Shown here: positions 1 to 6,412 of the stretch, in pieces | Position numbering within the stretch: the first letter of the stretch is position 1 | Layout: each line of letters starts with the position of its first letter | Origin: Spirochaetales bacterium | Lineage (GTDB): Bacteria; Spirochaetota; Spirochaetia; Sphaerochaetales; Sphaerochaetaceae | Assembly: GCA_012800465.1 (NCBI GenBank) | Contig: JAAZJI010000202.1 | Span: forward strand, 1-6,883 | Direction of reading: 5' to 3' | Length of the DNA: 6,883 nt | Notes under the pieces: generated by a model | The model's input: only the letters and a program-made list of their open reading frames with translations | The model's database searches: none | What the model was told of the DNA's origin: nothing | Made by a program: the position numbers and the translations under genes

Positions 1-163
1 CGGGACCTTTGCCGAGGTGCTCGCGGTAGATCGCCCGGATGTCGCTGCCGCAGATCGTCGATGCTTTCGTCTTGACGAGCACCTGCCCGTAGCCGGGCTT
101 CGGGATGGGAACCTCCTTGAACACCACGGTGGAGTTTCCCGGTAGAAATGCCGCTTTCATCAT
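1..163 (-). CDS. Zinc-dependent medium-chain alcohol/polyol dehydrogenase, N-terminal part (runs off the left edge)
   Basis: Only the first 54 codons are present; the rest lies beyond base 1. The protein begins [10 protein letters not shown] and continues through a GroES-like start with the motif STICGSD around residues 35-41. Its Cys38 matches the first catalytic zinc ligand of the medium-chain dehydrogenase family (sorbitol/iditol, threonine and alcohol dehydrogenases), which oxidise an alcohol with NAD(P)+ in the cytoplasm. I chose the ATG at 163 because it forms an ATGA overlap with the stop of the preceding aldo/keto reductase gene and has AGGAGG six bases upstream. The ATG at 160 is the alternative. 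It is the second gene of an operon under the divergent XylR-like regulator, so a sugar or polyol substrate is inferred. The substrate cannot be read from this fragment. Confidence 0.85.
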   Translation of the reverse strand, partial: MMKAAFLPGNSTVVFKEVPIPKPGYGQVLVKTKASTICGSDIRAIYREHLGKGP

Positions 164-1131
164 GATTGGCCTCCTGTGCCTGCTATCGTTCCATCCTCAT
201 CCCAGAGGTCGTGCCACGAGGTGGCTCCTTCCCAGAGGAATACCTGGCCTTTGATCAGGCGGTTGTCGGAATCGACCGCCTCCAACATCGTCAACTCCTC
301 CTCCGTCAGGGGATCGGAGTGGACGCTTTCAAAGTTCGAACGCAAATTGTTCACCTTCGTGGAGAGGGGGATCGGGATGATCCCGTTGCCTGATGCCCAC
401 TTCAGACAGATCGAGGCGGGGTGGACCCCGTGCTTATTGGCAAGCTCGACGACGATCGGATGCTCCATGTCGACCACGTCCTCATCCGTGCGGTCCCGCT
501 CGGGGCGATTGGGGCTTCCGAGCGGACTGTAGCCGATCGGGATGATCCCTTCCGCTTTCATGTATCCGCGCAGCTTCTTCTGGGCGAAGGTCGGATGAAG
601 CTCCAGCTCCGCCGCATAGGGGCGGATCGAACAGTCCCGGAGGAGCAGCCGCAGCTTCGCCTCGCTCATGTTGCTGACGCCGATATGGCGGACCAATCCT
701 CTCTTTTGAAGCTCCTCCATGCCGCTCCACGTATCCATGAACTGCTCATGGATATAGGGAACCGCATCGGGGTTGCGCTCATCCACATGCGCAAAGGGCG
801 GGTGATGGTTGGGAAAGGGCCAGTGGACGAGGAAGAGGTCGAGGTAATCGGTCCGAAGATCCTTCATGCTCAGTTCGGCGGACGTGATGACGTTGGTCTT
901 CCCGTGCATGTCGTTCCAGACCTTGCCGGTAAGCCACAGGTCGCTACGCTTGATCTTGCTTGCCGCGAGCACCTCGCCGATCTCGCGTTCATTGTCGTAC
1001 ACCCGGGCGCAGTCGATCATCCGATATCCGATCGCAAGCGCCTCCTTCACCGAAGCGGCCATCACGGTCGCCGGAATATGATCGGATCCGAAGGTGCCGA
1101 GCCCGATCTTGGGAATGTGTAAGCCGTTCAT
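160..1131 (-). CDS. Aldo/keto reductase
   Basis: A 323-residue (alpha/beta)8-barrel oxidoreductase of normal family length. It should reduce a carbonyl (aldehyde, ketone or open-chain sugar) with a nicotinamide cofactor in the cytoplasm. The catalytic tetrad is visible as Asp40 and Tyr45 (in [10 protein letters not shown]), Lys70 (TGKVW) and His103 (LVHWP). The GVSN signature is at 151-154 and YSPLG at 201-205. Two usual cofactor positions differ. The lysine of the IPKS loop that binds the NADP 2'-phosphate appears to be Leu256 (IPIPLSTK), and the Gln of NQVEYHP appears to be Glu175. This hints at NAD(H) use, as an inference. The ATG at 1131 is the only good start. Its AAGG lies too close to act as a Shine-Dalgarno, but a TANNNT box lies six bases upstream, suggesting a leaderless message. 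The stop overlaps the next gene's ATG. The exact substrate is unknown. Confidence 0.93.
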   Translation of the reverse strand: MNGLHIPKIGLGTFGSDHIPATVMAASVKEALAIGYRMIDCARVYDNEREIGEVLAASKIKRSDLWLTGKVWNDMHGKTNVITSAELSMKDLRTDYLDLFLVHWPFPNHHPPFAHVDERNPDAVPYIHEQFMDTWSGMEELQKRGLVRHIGVSNMSEAKLRLLLRDCSIRPYAAELELHPTFAQKKLRGYMKAEGIIPIGYSPLGSPNRPERDRTDEDVVDMEHPIVVELANKHGVHPASICLKWASGNGIIPIPLSTKVNNLRSNFESVHSDPLTEEELTMLEAVDSDNRLIKGQVFLWEGATSWHDLWDEDGTIAGTGGQS

Positions 1132-1144
1132 ACCTTAACGGTAT
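1130..1144. promoter_or_regulatory. 15-bp imperfect palindrome over the reductase start
   Basis: The plus strand reads ataccttaacggtat, with arms ATACC and GGTAT pairing perfectly across a TTAAC centre. It covers the -10 box and ATG of the reductase gene, so a bound repressor would block initiation. It may equally be a chance palindrome in an AT-richer patch. Which protein would bind it is unknown. Confidence 0.3.
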
Positions 1145-1165
1145 CAGAGCGTGGGGGAAATGCAA
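1132..1165 (-). promoter_or_regulatory. Putative promoter of the reductase-dehydrogenase operon
   Basis: On the minus strand there is TTGCAT at 1165-1160, a 16-bp spacer, then TACCGT at 1143-1138, then six bases before the ATG at 1131. The match to the -10 consensus is weak (TANNNT only), which would suit a promoter needing an activator. If transcription begins about seven bases after the -10, the message would start at or near the ATG. Called by eye only. Confidence 0.4.
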
Positions 1166-1174
1166 TGCTTGATA

Positions 1175-1202
1175 TGCGAATATCTTGTATCGTTTTGCGA
1201 AT
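1175..1202. promoter_or_regulatory. Probable operator of the XylR-like regulator: two TGCGAAT direct repeats 21 bp apart
   Basis: TGCGAAT occurs at 1175-1181 and again at 1196-1202, a centre-to-centre distance of exactly 21 bp, or two helical turns. The match extends leftward as TnGnTnTGCGAAT (10 of 13 positions, from 1169 and 1190). AraC/XylR-family dimers characteristically bind tandem half-sites with this spacing. Relative to a reductase start near 1131, the repeats lie at about -44 and -65, a normal activator position just upstream of the -35. On the other strand, the second repeat lies between the -35 and -10 of the regulator gene, which would give autorepression. The left repeat also sits in a small inverted repeat (GATAT-GCGA-ATATC, 1171-1184). 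Confidence 0.6.
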
Positions 1203-1219
1203 TCTCCTATTCTGGATCC
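1185..1219 (+). promoter_or_regulatory. Putative promoter of the regulator-esterase operon
   Basis: TTGTAT (1185-1190) and TATTCT (1208-1213) are separated by 17 bp. The -10 is followed by exactly six bases and then the ATG at 1220, so the predicted transcript begins at the start codon. There is no strong Shine-Dalgarno before that ATG. The proposed operator half-site at 1196-1202 lies within the spacer. Confidence 0.45.
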
Positions 1220-2350
1220 ATGAAGCACATCGGATTGGATCTTCGTTTTCAGGACGGCTACGACATGGCGGTCGCCGGCGGGGTCGTCCGATACGCGCGA
1301 AGCAAGAGCGATTGGATCCTCCGCGGCCAGGGCCCCTGGTTCTCGTTCAAGGAGGATCTTTCCGAGTGCGACGGACTGATCGCCCGGATCGAGAGCAAGG
1401 AGGAGGCCGGGAAGATCCACGCGTACCGGATTCCGGTCGTCGACATCGCTTCGGCGGTCCGTCTGCCGACCCTCGCCCAGGTCCACAACGACGACCATCT
1501 CACCGGGAAGCGGGCGGGAGCCTACCTGAAGGGGCTGGGGATCGAACACTTCGGCTACTGCGGCGCCGAAGGCCTCATCTGGGCACAGGAGCGCCTTGCG
1601 GGGTATCGGGAAGAGATCGACGGGGAAGTCTTCCGTTTTTTCCGTCCGCTGGGGTGGTGGCGCGCCCTCTACGGCGATGATGAGGAGCTTGGCAGATGGC
1701 TGGGCTCGCTGCCGAAGCCGGTGGCGCTCTTCTGCTGCAACGACCTTTCCGCCCTGAAGGTCCAGCAGCAGCTGAAGCATCTGTCGATCGCGATCCCCGA
1801 GGAGTGCGTCATCCTTGGGGTGGACGACGAGGAGCTGGTGTGCGAGCTGGCGAACCCTTCGATCTCCTCGATCCGGATCCAGTGCGACGAGATCGGTTTT
1901 CAGGCATCCAAATTGCTCGACGAGCTTCTGGGGGGAACCGGGGAGGGAGCGGTCAGGCGGGTCATCGAGCCGGGGGTCCTGGTGGAACGGGAGTCGACCC
2001 GGCTGGTGGGCGAGGACGATGAACACGTCTCCAAGGCGCTCCTCCTCATCAAAGCCCGGGCGACCGGCGGCCTGACCGCCAGCGACGTGGCTTCGAACGC
2101 GACGATCTGCCGGCGGGCGCTGGAGATCCGATTCCGGAAGATTCTCGGCAGCACGATCTGGAAGGAGATCACCAAGGCGAAGCTGGAGCACGCGACGACC
2201 TTGCTGAAGCACACGTCCGATCCGATCGAACGGATCAGCGAAGCGTGCGGGTTCGGTTCCACCCACCGCTTCCATACTCTCTTCAAGCGGACCTACCGGA
2301 CGACCCCGCAGAGGTATCGGATCCGGGAACAGGAGAGGAGACGGAGATGA
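1220..2350 (+). CDS. XylR-like transcriptional regulator: sugar-binding domain plus AraC-type DNA-binding domain
   Basis: A 376-residue protein with the layout of XylR. Residues about 1-260 form a LacI/periplasmic-binding-protein-like domain, with family-typical stretches DGLIARI, IPVVDIA, HFGYCG, FCCNDLSAL and ILGVDDEELVCELANPSISSI. Residues about 270-367 form a two-helix-turn-helix AraC domain ending ISEACGFGSTHRFHTLFKRTYRTTPQRYR-like. In the family, a sugar binds the first domain and the protein activates nearby sugar genes. I placed the start at 1220 (MKHIGLDL), where homology begins. The frame is open back to 1151, but those 23 residues are cysteine-rich and unlike the family. It is divergent from the reductase operon, and its stop overlaps the esterase start (ATGA), so the two are probably cotranslated. 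Whether xylose or another sugar is the effector is not known. Confidence 0.9.
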   Translation: MKHIGLDLRFQDGYDMAVAGGVVRYARSKSDWILRGQGPWFSFKEDLSECDGLIARIESKEEAGKIHAYRIPVVDIASAVRLPTLAQVHNDDHLTGKRAGAYLKGLGIEHFGYCGAEGLIWAQERLAGYREEIDGEVFRFFRPLGWWRALYGDDEELGRWLGSLPKPVALFCCNDLSALKVQQQLKHLSIAIPEECVILGVDDEELVCELANPSISSIRIQCDEIGFQASKLLDELLGGTGEGAVRRVIEPGVLVERESTRLVGEDDEHVSKALLLIKARATGGLTASDVASNATICRRALEIRFRKILGSTIWKEITKAKLEHATTLLKHTSDPIERISEACGFGSTHRFHTLFKRTYRTTPQRYRIREQERRRR

Positions 2351-3315
2351 GGGAGATCGTGCACAACGCGCTCTTCGTGGAGGAGCGGGACCGGCTCCAT
2401 TTCGCCCGGAGGTTCTCACCCTCCGTCGAAACGGAGCTGCAGCGGCACGCCCTCTATCAGGCGATGGGGAGGACGAGCGCCTCCGTCCAGCTTCGGTTCC
2501 TTCGAACCGGGCCGGTGACATTGACGATCAAACGCTTTTCCGCTTCGCTCCGGTCAAGGCCCGGCCAGATCGATTTCTCCCGGCGGTACGGGGGGCCGCT
2601 CAACCTGAGCGAGACGCTCGACATCGAGGTGGACGGGCTGCTCTTCCACAACCCTCTCAGAACCGGGGTCATCCGCTTCACCGAGGGAGAGGAGATCACG
2701 ATCCATCTTCCGAACCACCACGAGGTGGGCTGGACCCTCGAAGGCTCGTTCGAGCCGGTCGAACGGAAGGCCGGGACGCTGCTCTGTCTCGGAGACTCGA
2801 TCATCCAAGGGGTGGGGGTCCACCACGGCAGCGAGGGATTGTGCACCCGATTGGGTTCGATTCTTGAAATGGAGGTGCTTAATCAGGGGCTGGCAGGAAC
2901 CTTGGTCAATCCGAGGATGGTCGTCCCGCTACAGAAGAAGATCGATTGCATCCTGCTCGGGTATGGAACCAACGACTGGTCGCTTCGGGAGGACAGGAAT
3001 GCGTTCATTGATGATGTACGGCAATTGTTCGCCCGTCTTCGAGCCCTCTATCCCCTTCAGCCGATCGTTCTTGTGACGCCTCTCTACCGGGCAGATCATG
3101 ATCGGATCCGACCCCTCGGCTCCTTTGAAGAGATCGGATCGATCCTCGGTGAAGCAGCCTCAAGGTTCGAGAACGTCACCGTGCTGGACGGGGTGTCTCT
3201 TTCGCTGCGTGACCGGTTTGATGACGGATTCCTGCATCCGAACGCGCATTTCATCGCGCATCTTGCCCGCCAGGTGGCGGATAGGTTTCCTTCAGGAACC
3301 GGATCGCGGTCTTGA
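2347..3315 (+). CDS. SGNH/GDSL-family hydrolase, probable carbohydrate esterase
   Basis: A 322-residue cytoplasmic protein with no signal peptide. Residues about 1-140 look like the beta-sandwich that precedes the catalytic domain in SsfX3-like esterases. The SGNH blocks follow: block I GDSIIQG with nucleophile Ser151, block II NQG with Gly181, block III GTND with Asn209, and block V DGFLHPN with His297. The acid Asp293 is three residues, not the usual two, before the histidine, one residue more than the classic DxxH. The family removes acyl groups, often acetyl, from sugars or small molecules. The start at 2347 overlaps the regulator stop (ATGA) and follows the purine-rich GGAGAGGAGACGGAG, a good Shine-Dalgarno. 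The reading frame is open further upstream, but that would lie inside the regulator gene. The last 65 bp overlap the convergent PLP enzyme gene. An O-acetyl sugar substrate is inferred from the neighbours only. Confidence 0.88.
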   Translation: MREIVHNALFVEERDRLHFARRFSPSVETELQRHALYQAMGRTSASVQLRFLRTGPVTLTIKRFSASLRSRPGQIDFSRRYGGPLNLSETLDIEVDGLLFHNPLRTGVIRFTEGEEITIHLPNHHEVGWTLEGSFEPVERKAGTLLCLGDSIIQGVGVHHGSEGLCTRLGSILEMEVLNQGLAGTLVNPRMVVPLQKKIDCILLGYGTNDWSLREDRNAFIDDVRQLFARLRALYPLQPIVLVTPLYRADHDRIRPLGSFEEIGSILGEAASRFENVTVLDGVSLSLRDRFDDGFLHPNAHFIAHLARQVADRFPSGTGSRS

Positions 3316-4516
3316 TCCGATCCAAGGCGGCTTCGATCCGGGCCCGCTGGGTCGCGAAGTTGAACCGGATGAAGGAAGCGTACGCCTGACCGCCGAACCA
3401 CGTTCCCGCGTTGCAGGCGACCCGGGCCCGCTGGCCCAGGAAGCGGGAGAGCATGCTGCCGTCCGGGCCGGTTTCCGGGTCGTAGAGACCGGGATTGGCC
3501 TTGGCATCCGCTTCGACGAGCTTCATGATCCGGCCGGCATCGATCAGACCGATGAACGACGCCCGGGGTCTGAGGAAAACCAGATCGGGAAGATGCCGGG
3601 CGAAGTAATCGCTGATGAACCCGGCGTTCCCGTCCAGGTAGCCGATGAGCTCCTCGAGCCAGGGCAGACCCTTTGCGTAGGCGGCTTGGGCCAGGGCGGT
3701 GACATAGCTTGCGGGACGGAAGATCCAGAGCTGCCGCAGGCGCGTTTCGAAGGCTCGTTTCATGAAAGGATCGGAGAAAAGCGTAACCGAGTAGTGCTCG
3801 CCTGCGATGTTGAACGTCTTCGAGGGAGCCATGCACGTCACCGCTTTGGCCTTGAGGTCCCGTGCGACGGTGTGGACGCTCGTAAACGGTATGAATGAAA
3901 GGTCGGCGTGGATCTCATCGCTGATAATGACGACATCCCGGGCTTTGCAGGTTTCCGCAACCCGGACGAGCTCCTCTTCGCTGAACACGATGCCGGTCGG
4001 GTTGTGCGGGGAGCAGAAGATCAGCAGCCGCGCCCGGTCGATGATCGTGTCCAGGTATTCCCAGTCCAGGGTGAAGACGTGGCGATCGGAATCGTAGGTC
4101 ATCGGCCAGGGGATCAGGGTCCGGTCGTGGAGCTTGACGATCTTCAGGAACGGAGCGTAGGCGGGCAGCGGGACGATGACCCCGTCCCCCTCTTGGGAAA
4201 ACAGCTCCACCGCGAGGGCAAGTGAGGAGAGGACGCCTTGGGAGATGGCGAACTCGTCCTCTTCGACCGTCATCCCGTGCCGGGCTTCGAGGAAGGAGGC
4301 GAAGATCTTCTTCTGATCGGTGGCTATGGGATAGCCGAAGATCCCGTGTTCGGCGAGGGCCTTCGCTTCGGCATGGACCGCCGGGGGGACGGTGAAGTCC
4401 ATGTCGGCGACCCAGAACGGTTCGGCGTCGGGGTTGTTGCAGATCGTGGCGATCGCCGAGGGGTTCCACTTCACCGAGAGGGTGGACCGGCGGTCGATCA
4501 TCGCATCAAAGTTCAT
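3251..4516 (-). CDS. MalY/PatB-type PLP-dependent C-S lyase / aminotransferase
   Basis: A 421-residue fold-type I PLP enzyme. The family hallmark WVADMDF is at residues 35-41. Other landmarks are AYAPF with Tyr120, HNPTG with Asn172, SDEIH with Asp200, the cofactor lysine Lys233 in APSKTFNIAG, and the carboxylate-binding Arg384 in FIRFNF. Relatives cleave cystathionine or cysteine by beta-elimination (to pyruvate, ammonia and a thiol or sulfide), and some act as aminotransferases; sequence alone does not decide. Relative to remembered MalY/PatB sequences there are about 19 extra residues around 335-355, rich in Gly/Pro/Asp. The ATG at 4516 overlaps the stop of the EFR1 gene (ATGA), with AAGGA nine bases upstream. 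It is the last gene of a three-gene operon, and its 3' end overlaps the esterase gene tail-to-tail by 65 bp. Confidence 0.9.
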   Translation of the reverse strand: MNFDAMIDRRSTLSVKWNPSAIATICNNPDAEPFWVADMDFTVPPAVHAEAKALAEHGIFGYPIATDQKKIFASFLEARHGMTVEEDEFAISQGVLSSLALAVELFSQEGDGVIVPLPAYAPFLKIVKLHDRTLIPWPMTYDSDRHVFTLDWEYLDTIIDRARLLIFCSPHNPTGIVFSEEELVRVAETCKARDVVIISDEIHADLSFIPFTSVHTVARDLKAKAVTCMAPSKTFNIAGEHYSVTLFSDPFMKRAFETRLRQLWIFRPASYVTALAQAAYAKGLPWLEELIGYLDGNAGFISDYFARHLPDLVFLRPRASFIGLIDAGRIMKLVEADAKANPGLYDPETGPDGSMLSRFLGQRARVACNAGTWFGGQAYASFIRFNFATQRARIEAALDRIKTAIRFLKETYPPPGGQDAR

Positions 4517-5301
4517 TCGCGGTATTCCTTGTCGAAGTGCGCTTCATGGTTCGGGTAGCGGCCGGAGGAGACCCGGCGGGTGAAGACGATCGCTTCCTTG
4601 GGGCAGCGGTGGTAGCATCCGAGGCAGCCGGAGCAGTCGGAAAGAAAGATCGGCTTGCCATAGACCATCTCGATGTTCCCGGTGGGGCAGATTCGGAAGC
4701 AGAGCTCGCAGCCATCGCATGCCGAGGTGACCCGGAAGGAGGCCCGGGCGCTCTGTTTCACCTGTTCAAATCGCCTTTCCATCCGTTTTTCCAGCATGAA
4801 GCGGGTGAGGGGAAACCGGAAGGGCGGACGGATCGTCTCCTTCCGGATCTCCCGGGCGATCTTCAGGATCTTCTTCTCGGCGTGCTTGTAGTAGAATTCG
4901 ATCTGCATGATGTTGGGCGCGGTGAAGGCGGGGATGTAGGTATTGGGGAACCGGACCGAGGAGGCGTAGCCGAGGGCGATCCCCCGATCCCGGAGGAGGA
5001 TCTCGGTGATCGGATGGGTCCATCCTCCGCTAAGATTCTTCGTGGTGACGAGGTAGAAGTACCGGACGGGGGTAAGGTCGAGCTTGGGAAAGACCCGCTC
5101 GATGAATTCGACGACGGTAACCGGCGGCAGGAAGTAATAGGTGGGGAAGACCAGGCCGACCGCTTCGGTGAGCTCGATCGGCTCGTCGTCCATCAGGTCG
5201 GGGATCATGACGACACGGGCGTTCTCCAGGATCACCCGAAGCCTGTTCGCCACGTGGTAGCTGTTGCCCGTTCCGCTGAAGCAGAGAATCGTGTGGTTCA
5301 T
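4513..5301 (-). CDS. EFR1-family flavodoxin-ferredoxin (iron-sulfur flavoprotein)
   Basis: A 262-residue cytoplasmic electron carrier. The N-terminal part is flavodoxin-like, with the FMN phosphate loop FSGTGNS at residues 8-14 and a VFPTYYFLPP stretch near 51-60 typical of this group. The C-terminal part carries two [4Fe-4S] cluster motifs of CxxCxxCxxxC type: Cys195, 198, 201, 205 and Cys223, 226, 229, 233, each last cysteine followed by proline. EFR1 proteins are common in anaerobes, but their redox partners are mostly unknown. It sits between two PLP enzymes, overlapping both by ATGA, with GGAGG seven bases before its ATG. Tight coupling suggests a shared pathway or a simple amino-acid catabolic operon. 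No obvious residue is missing. The assignment to the family is firm; the role here is not. Confidence 0.92.
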   Translation of the reverse strand: MNHTILCFSGTGNSYHVANRLRVILENARVVMIPDLMDDEPIELTEAVGLVFPTYYFLPPVTVVEFIERVFPKLDLTPVRYFYLVTTKNLSGGWTHPITEILLRDRGIALGYASSVRFPNTYIPAFTAPNIMQIEFYYKHAEKKILKIAREIRKETIRPPFRFPLTRFMLEKRMERRFEQVKQSARASFRVTSACDGCELCFRICPTGNIEMVYGKPIFLSDCSGCLGCYHRCPKEAIVFTRRVSSGRYPNHEAHFDKEYRE

Positions 5302-6323
5302 TCGGCAGCCTCCGGTTCGAAGGATTTCAAGCGAGCGCAGATCTCGGCCGTGTCCTCGGCGCTGATTCCCAGATTCGTGACCAGGCGGACCCTGTCCCCT
5401 TCGGTGTTCGCCAGAATACCGATCTTCTTCAGTTGGCGAATCACCGCCGAACCGGGAATACCGGGAACGGTGAAGAAGATGATGTTTGTTTGGACTCCTT
5501 CAAGATCGACATCCGCCCAGCCTGCATCAACGAGCGCCTCGGCGATCGCCCGGGCGTGGAGATGGTCGTCTTCGAGCCGCGTGACGTGGTGCTTCAGGGC
5601 GTACAGGCCCCCGGCGGCGATGATCCCGGTCTGTCTCATGCCGCCGCCGAGCATCTTTCTGACCGTGAGCGCCCGATCGATGAACTCCTTCGTCCCGCAG
5701 AGGACCGAGCCGATCGGAGCGCCGAGCCCCTTGGAGAGGCAGAAGGTGATCGTATCCGCATGAGATGCGTATTCCCTCACGGAGATCCCCGTCGCGATGT
5801 GGGCGTTGAAGATCCGGGCTCCGTCCATGTGGACGGCAAGATCGTTCTGTTCGGCGAACCGCCGGATTCCGGCAAGGTTTTCAATCGGATAGCAGTATCC
5901 CCCGATCGTGTTCTCGACGCTGACGAGGGTGGTGACGGCCATGTCGTACATTCCCCGTTTCACCTTCCCGTGCAGAAGGTCGGCGCTGAGGATTCCTCTC
6001 GGGGCCTCGATCTGGATCGGAAGGACGCCGGCGATCGCCGAGACGGATCCGATCTCGTGGTGGACGATGTGGCTGTCGGAAGCCAGCAGCGCTTCATTGC
6101 CCCTTCCACCGTTGATGGCGAGGGCGATCAGGTTGCCCATCGAGCCGGAGGTGACCAGCAGGGCGGCCTCCTTGCCGGTCAGCTCGGCGGCCAGCTTTTC
6201 GAGTCTGGTCGTGGTCGGGTCCTCCCGATAGACGTCGTCGCCGACCTCCGCCTCGGCGATCGCTTTTCGCATCCCGGGGGTCGGCCTGGTGATCGTGTCG
6301 CTTCGCAGATCGTATTGATTCAT
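5298..6323 (-). CDS. ltaE: L-threonine aldolase (low-specificity type)
   Basis: A 341-residue fold-type I PLP enzyme that splits L-threonine or L-allo-threonine into glycine and acetaldehyde. Family landmarks in order are DLRSDTITRPT at 5-15, GDDVYREDPT at 28-37, SGSMGN at 59-64, the ring-stacking His85 in DSHIVHHE, HMDGAR with Asp167 and Arg170, the cofactor lysine Lys198 in LSKGLGAPIGS, GGGMRQTG with Arg230, and Arg313 near the C-terminus. The ATG at 6323 is chosen because the protein there begins exactly like the family (MNQYDLRSDT). The frame stays open upstream to 6476, but that would run through a promoter and a terminator. No clear Shine-Dalgarno precedes the ATG; TATAGT lies six bases upstream, suggesting a leaderless message. 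It leads the operon and overlaps the EFR1 gene by ATGA. Confidence 0.95.
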   Translation of the reverse strand: MNQYDLRSDTITRPTPGMRKAIAEAEVGDDVYREDPTTTRLEKLAAELTGKEAALLVTSGSMGNLIALAINGGRGNEALLASDSHIVHHEIGSVSAIAGVLPIQIEAPRGILSADLLHGKVKRGMYDMAVTTLVSVENTIGGYCYPIENLAGIRRFAEQNDLAVHMDGARIFNAHIATGISVREYASHADTITFCLSKGLGAPIGSVLCGTKEFIDRALTVRKMLGGGMRQTGIIAAGGLYALKHHVTRLEDDHLHARAIAEALVDAGWADVDLEGVQTNIIFFTVPGIPGSAVIRQLKKIGILANTEGDRVRLVTNLGISAEDTAEICARLKSFEPEAAE

Positions 6324-6358
6324 TGTTCCACTATAGCGAATCGACGGTACAATTTCCA
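6324..6358 (-). promoter_or_regulatory. Putative promoter of the threonine aldolase operon
   Basis: On the minus strand, TGGAAA (6358-6353), a 17-bp spacer and TATAGT (6335-6330) match the sigma-70 consensus at four and five of six positions. Six bases (GGAACA) then lead into the ATG at 6323, so transcription should begin at or next to the start codon. It follows directly after the terminator of the binding-protein gene. Confidence 0.6.
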
Positions 6359-6365
6359 GATACGG

Positions 6366-6391
6366 AAAACCCCCCGGCGGATGCCGGGGGG
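6366..6391 (-). terminator. Rho-independent terminator of the solute-binding protein gene
   Basis: A perfect 9-bp stem, CCCCCCGGC (6370-6378) with GCCGGGGGG (6383-6391), closes a four-base loop. On the minus strand it is followed at once by TTTT (6369-6366). It begins about 21 bases past the TAG of the binding-protein gene. On the plus strand the nearest T-run (T5 near 6400) is nine bases away, so minus-strand action is favoured. Confidence 0.88.
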
Positions 6392-6412
6392 ATGATTGGT
6401 TTTTGATCGAAT

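Noticed and set aside
1171..1184. GATAT-GCGA-ATATC inverted repeat as a separate operator
   Set aside because: Five-base AT-rich arms arise easily by chance. It overlaps the better-supported direct repeat and is only mentioned there.
1151..1219. Upstream in-frame extension of the regulator (23 more residues)
   Set aside because: The added residues are cysteine-rich and unlike XylR proteins, and would place the operator and promoter inside the coding region.
2245..2346. Upstream in-frame extension of the esterase
   Set aside because: It lies wholly inside the regulator's DNA-binding domain. The 2347 start has a Shine-Dalgarno and an ATGA overlap.
989..2521. Minus-strand open frame of 510 codons across the control region and regulator gene
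   Set aside because: It is antisense to the well-supported regulator and covers its promoter; the translation is Arg/Pro/Asp-rich with no recognisable domain. Long antisense frames are expected in high-GC coding DNA.
4537..5763. Plus-strand open frame of 408 codons opposite the EFR1 and threonine aldolase genes
   Set aside because: Antisense shadow: low complexity Gly/Asp/Val-rich composition, no family resemblance, and both opposing genes have intact catalytic or cluster motifs.
5433..6395. Plus-strand open frame of 320 codons opposite threonine aldolase
   Set aside because: Runs antisense through the aldolase gene, its promoter and the terminator; composition is that of a shadow frame.
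6370..6405. Terminator acting on the plus strand (bidirectional)
   Set aside because: The T5 run on the plus strand is nine bases past the stem, and no plus-strand gene ends nearby.
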